Positions 62,659 to 64,000 of a DNA stretch of 64,000 bases are shown piece by piece; position 1 is the first letter of the stretch; each line of letters starts with the position of its first letter. Both the position numbers and the translations under genes were made by a program. The DNA comes from Chitinophagaceae bacterium. Its GTDB lineage: Bacteria > Bacteroidota > Bacteroidia > Chitinophagales > Chitinophagaceae. The stretch is from assembly GCA_019638615.1 (NCBI GenBank), contig JAHBTL010000003.1:124001-188000 (forward strand), read 5' to 3'. The notes under the pieces were generated by a model. That model saw only the letters and a program-made list of their open reading frames with translations. It ran no database searches and had not been told where the DNA came from.

Positions 62659-62666
62659 TAATTTTG
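62659..62666 (+). promoter_or_regulatory. Bacteroidota-type -7 box for cysE-cysM
   Basis: TAATTTTG is an exact TAnnTTTG match, 41 bp before the cysE start codon and 10 bp after the dyad. Confidence 0.65.
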
Positions 62667-62707
62667 TCCATTGGCCGGTTCTGCCGGTTTAAACGAAACG
62701 CCTTTAC

Positions 62708-63523
62708 ATGACCAAAGACCTGACTCAAAAAATTTTTGATAAACAGCAGCTTTTAGAAGATGTTCCACCCAATAAAGAAATTGCCCGATGGGCTTCCGGT
62801 CTTATTTGCTTATTGTTTCCCGAGCTGTCACAATGTAATTATCAATCTACCGAAGAGATAGAGGCGGCTTTTGAGGCATTGCAGAAAGAGCTTACTGCTA
62901 TGATGCGCGCTACAAAAGCCTGTTGCGACTGCGATATAGATGCGATCTCCCGGAAATTCTTCAAAGCGGTGCCCGAACTGTACAGGGTATTGAATACCGA
63001 TGTGGATGCCATTTTAAACGGCGATCCGGCGGCGAAAAGCGAGTTCGAGGTGATAAGGGCCTACCCCGGCTTTTATGCCTTGTGCTTTTACCGGATAGCG
63101 CACCTGCTGTATGAACTGGAAGTGCCTCTTTTACCACGCATACTCACGGAATACGCGCACTCTAAAACCGGTATTGATATTCATCCTGCGGCAGAGATCG
63201 GAGAGTATTGTTATGTAGATCACGGTACAGGGATTGTAGTGGGTGAAACCGCTGTTATAGGAAATTATGTAAAGATATACCAGGGGGTAACCCTGGGTGC
63301 TTTAAGCGTAGACAAAAGCATGGCTTCCATAAAAAGGCATCCCACTATTGAAGACAACGTGATACTGTATTCCAATGCAACCGTGCTGGGGGGCGATACT
63401 GTGATAGGGCATAATTGTATTATCGGGGGAAATGTGTGGCTTACCCATAGTGTTCCGCCCGGGTCGGTGGTATATCACAATTCGGAAATAATAATTGAAG
63501 AAAGAAAAATACAAAATTATTGA
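62708..63523 (+). CDS. cysE: Serine O-acetyltransferase
   Basis: CysE acetylates serine to O-acetylserine, the acceptor for sulfide in cysteine synthesis. The 271-residue protein has a helical N-terminal part (RKFFKAVPELYRVLNTDVDAILNGDPAAKS) and a left-handed beta-helix of hexapeptide repeats (IDIHPAAEIGEYCYVDHGTGIVVGETAVIGN, KRHPTIEDNVILYSNATVLGG). Active-site histidines are in VDHGTG and KRHPTI. The gene precedes the cysteine synthase by 2 bp, so both steps are encoded together. A dyad and -7 box upstream indicate regulated transcription. Confidence 0.95.
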   Translation: MTKDLTQKIFDKQQLLEDVPPNKEIARWASGLICLLFPELSQCNYQSTEEIEAAFEALQKELTAMMRATKACCDCDIDAISRKFFKAVPELYRVLNTDVDAILNGDPAAKSEFEVIRAYPGFYALCFYRIAHLLYELEVPLLPRILTEYAHSKTGIDIHPAAEIGEYCYVDHGTGIVVGETAVIGNYVKIYQGVTLGALSVDKSMASIKRHPTIEDNVILYSNATVLGGDTVIGHNCIIGGNVWLTHSVPPGSVVYHNSEIIIEERKIQNY

Positions 63524-63525
63524 TT

Positions 63526-64000
63526 ATGGCTGGCATAGCGGACCTGATCGGCAATACTCCTCTTGTTGAGTTACAACGTTTGAATAATCATCCATCGGTT
63601 AAAATATATGCCAAGCTCGAAGGCAATAACCCCGGGGGAAGTGTAAAAGACCGTCCGGCTTTTAATATGATCCAAAGTGCGCTGGAGCGGGGAGATATTA
63701 ACAGCGGCACTACCCTGATCGAAGCGACCAGCGGTAATACCGGCATTGCCATGGCGCTGGCAGCCAATCTTTTTAACCTGAAGGTAGAATTGGTAATGCC
63801 TGCCAGCTCTACCCGTGAACGTGTGTTAACGATGGAGGCGTACGGAGCAAAAGTTACGCTGCTGGAAAGCATTGAGGCCTGCCGAGATTACGCCGAAGAA
63901 AAAGCTGCTACAGGACAATATTATATGCTGAACCAGTTTGCTAATCCTGACAACAGCCTGGCACATTACAAAACAACGGGGCCGGAGATATGGAAAGATA
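63526..64000 (+). CDS. cysM: Cysteine synthase (CysM type), N-terminal part, cut by the window end
   Basis: The gene starts at ATG 63526, 2 bp after the cysE stop, and runs off the window after about 158 residues. It is a PLP-dependent beta-replacement enzyme: IGNTPLVELQRL near the start, cofactor Lys41 in NNPGGSVKDRPA, and the substrate loop EATSGNTGIAMAL. SVKDRPA is the CysM-type form; CysK enzymes usually have SVKDRIA. It would make cysteine from O-acetylserine and sulfide or thiosulfate. The rest cannot be judged. Confidence 0.92.
   Translation, partial: MAGIADLIGNTPLVELQRLNNHPSVKIYAKLEGNNPGGSVKDRPAFNMIQSALERGDINSGTTLIEATSGNTGIAMALAANLFNLKVELVMPASSTRERVLTMEAYGAKVTLLESIEACRDYAEEKAATGQYYMLNQFANPDNSLAHYKTTGPEIWKD

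Overview
The window looks like a chromosomal piece of a Bacteroidota bacterium, most likely a member of the Chitinophagaceae. The evidence is a SusC/SusD pair, type IX secretion sorting domains (one CHU_C-type, one orphan type A), thrombospondin-repeat OmpA proteins, families largely confined to the phylum (DUF4105/Lnb, DUF4270, DUF4294, DUF4838, DUF4846) and promoter -7 boxes of the form TAnnTTTG. The family-level assignment is inference. I saw no rRNA, tRNA, CRISPR array or intact insertion sequence.

Layout. 1-5.4 kb: end of a SusC-like receptor, its SusD partner, a ceramidase-type amidohydrolase and a PhoPQ-type alpha/beta hydrolase, probably one uptake and degradation locus. 5.6-12.7 kb: rhomboid protease, a DUF4105/Lnb-like membrane protein, an alpha/beta hydrolase overlapping a large T9SS-exported PKD protein, an SDR oxidoreductase and a small secreted unknown. 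13-18 kb (minus): subtilase and two TSP3/OmpA-type envelope proteins. 18-27 kb (mostly minus): ALDH7-type dehydrogenase, panB, ppx, ppk1, rfaE2, a flippase-like membrane protein, panD and panC. 27-32.6 kb (plus): a one-domain GT5 protein, a DUF4270 lipoprotein, metK, a NUDIX hydrolase and rlmB. 32.7-34.3 kb (minus): a membrane unknown and an agmatinase-type ureohydrolase. 34.7-38.3 kb (plus): ccmE, ccmF and DUF4294. 38.8-43.8 kb (minus): prpB-prpC-prpD for the methylcitrate cycle and an L,D-transpeptidase fused to a TonB-C-like domain. 44-46 kb (plus): purK-purE. 46-53 kb: argS, an oxygenase-reductase-type flavoprotein, cdd, lepB, a hydrolase and a sigma-54-type response regulator. 53-62.5 kb: DUF4846, a Tat-exported Gfo/Idh/MocA oxidoreductase, a serine-less esterase-like lipoprotein, a decayed Rpn nuclease gene, sucC, a DUF4838 protein, an orphan T9SS tail and sodC. 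62.7 kb to the end: cysE-cysM for cysteine synthesis, cut by the window edge.

Most genes are ordinary core metabolism and envelope genes in recognisable short operons: pantothenate (panB, panC, panD), polyphosphate (ppk1-ppx), methylcitrate (prpBCD), cytochrome c maturation (ccmE-ccmF), purine (purK-purE) and cysteine (cysE-cysM).

The unusual feature is between the genes. Thirteen intergenic spacers hold long degenerate tandem arrays with a strict 7-bp period (8 bp in one case). They are built from a small vocabulary of word types, and most are paired with their reverse complement so that they could fold. Several begin exactly at, or inside, the stop codon of the upstream gene. Two sit inside operons (prpC-prpD and purK-purE) and two flank the decayed Rpn nuclease gene. 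I regard this as the best candidate for something undescribed in the window.
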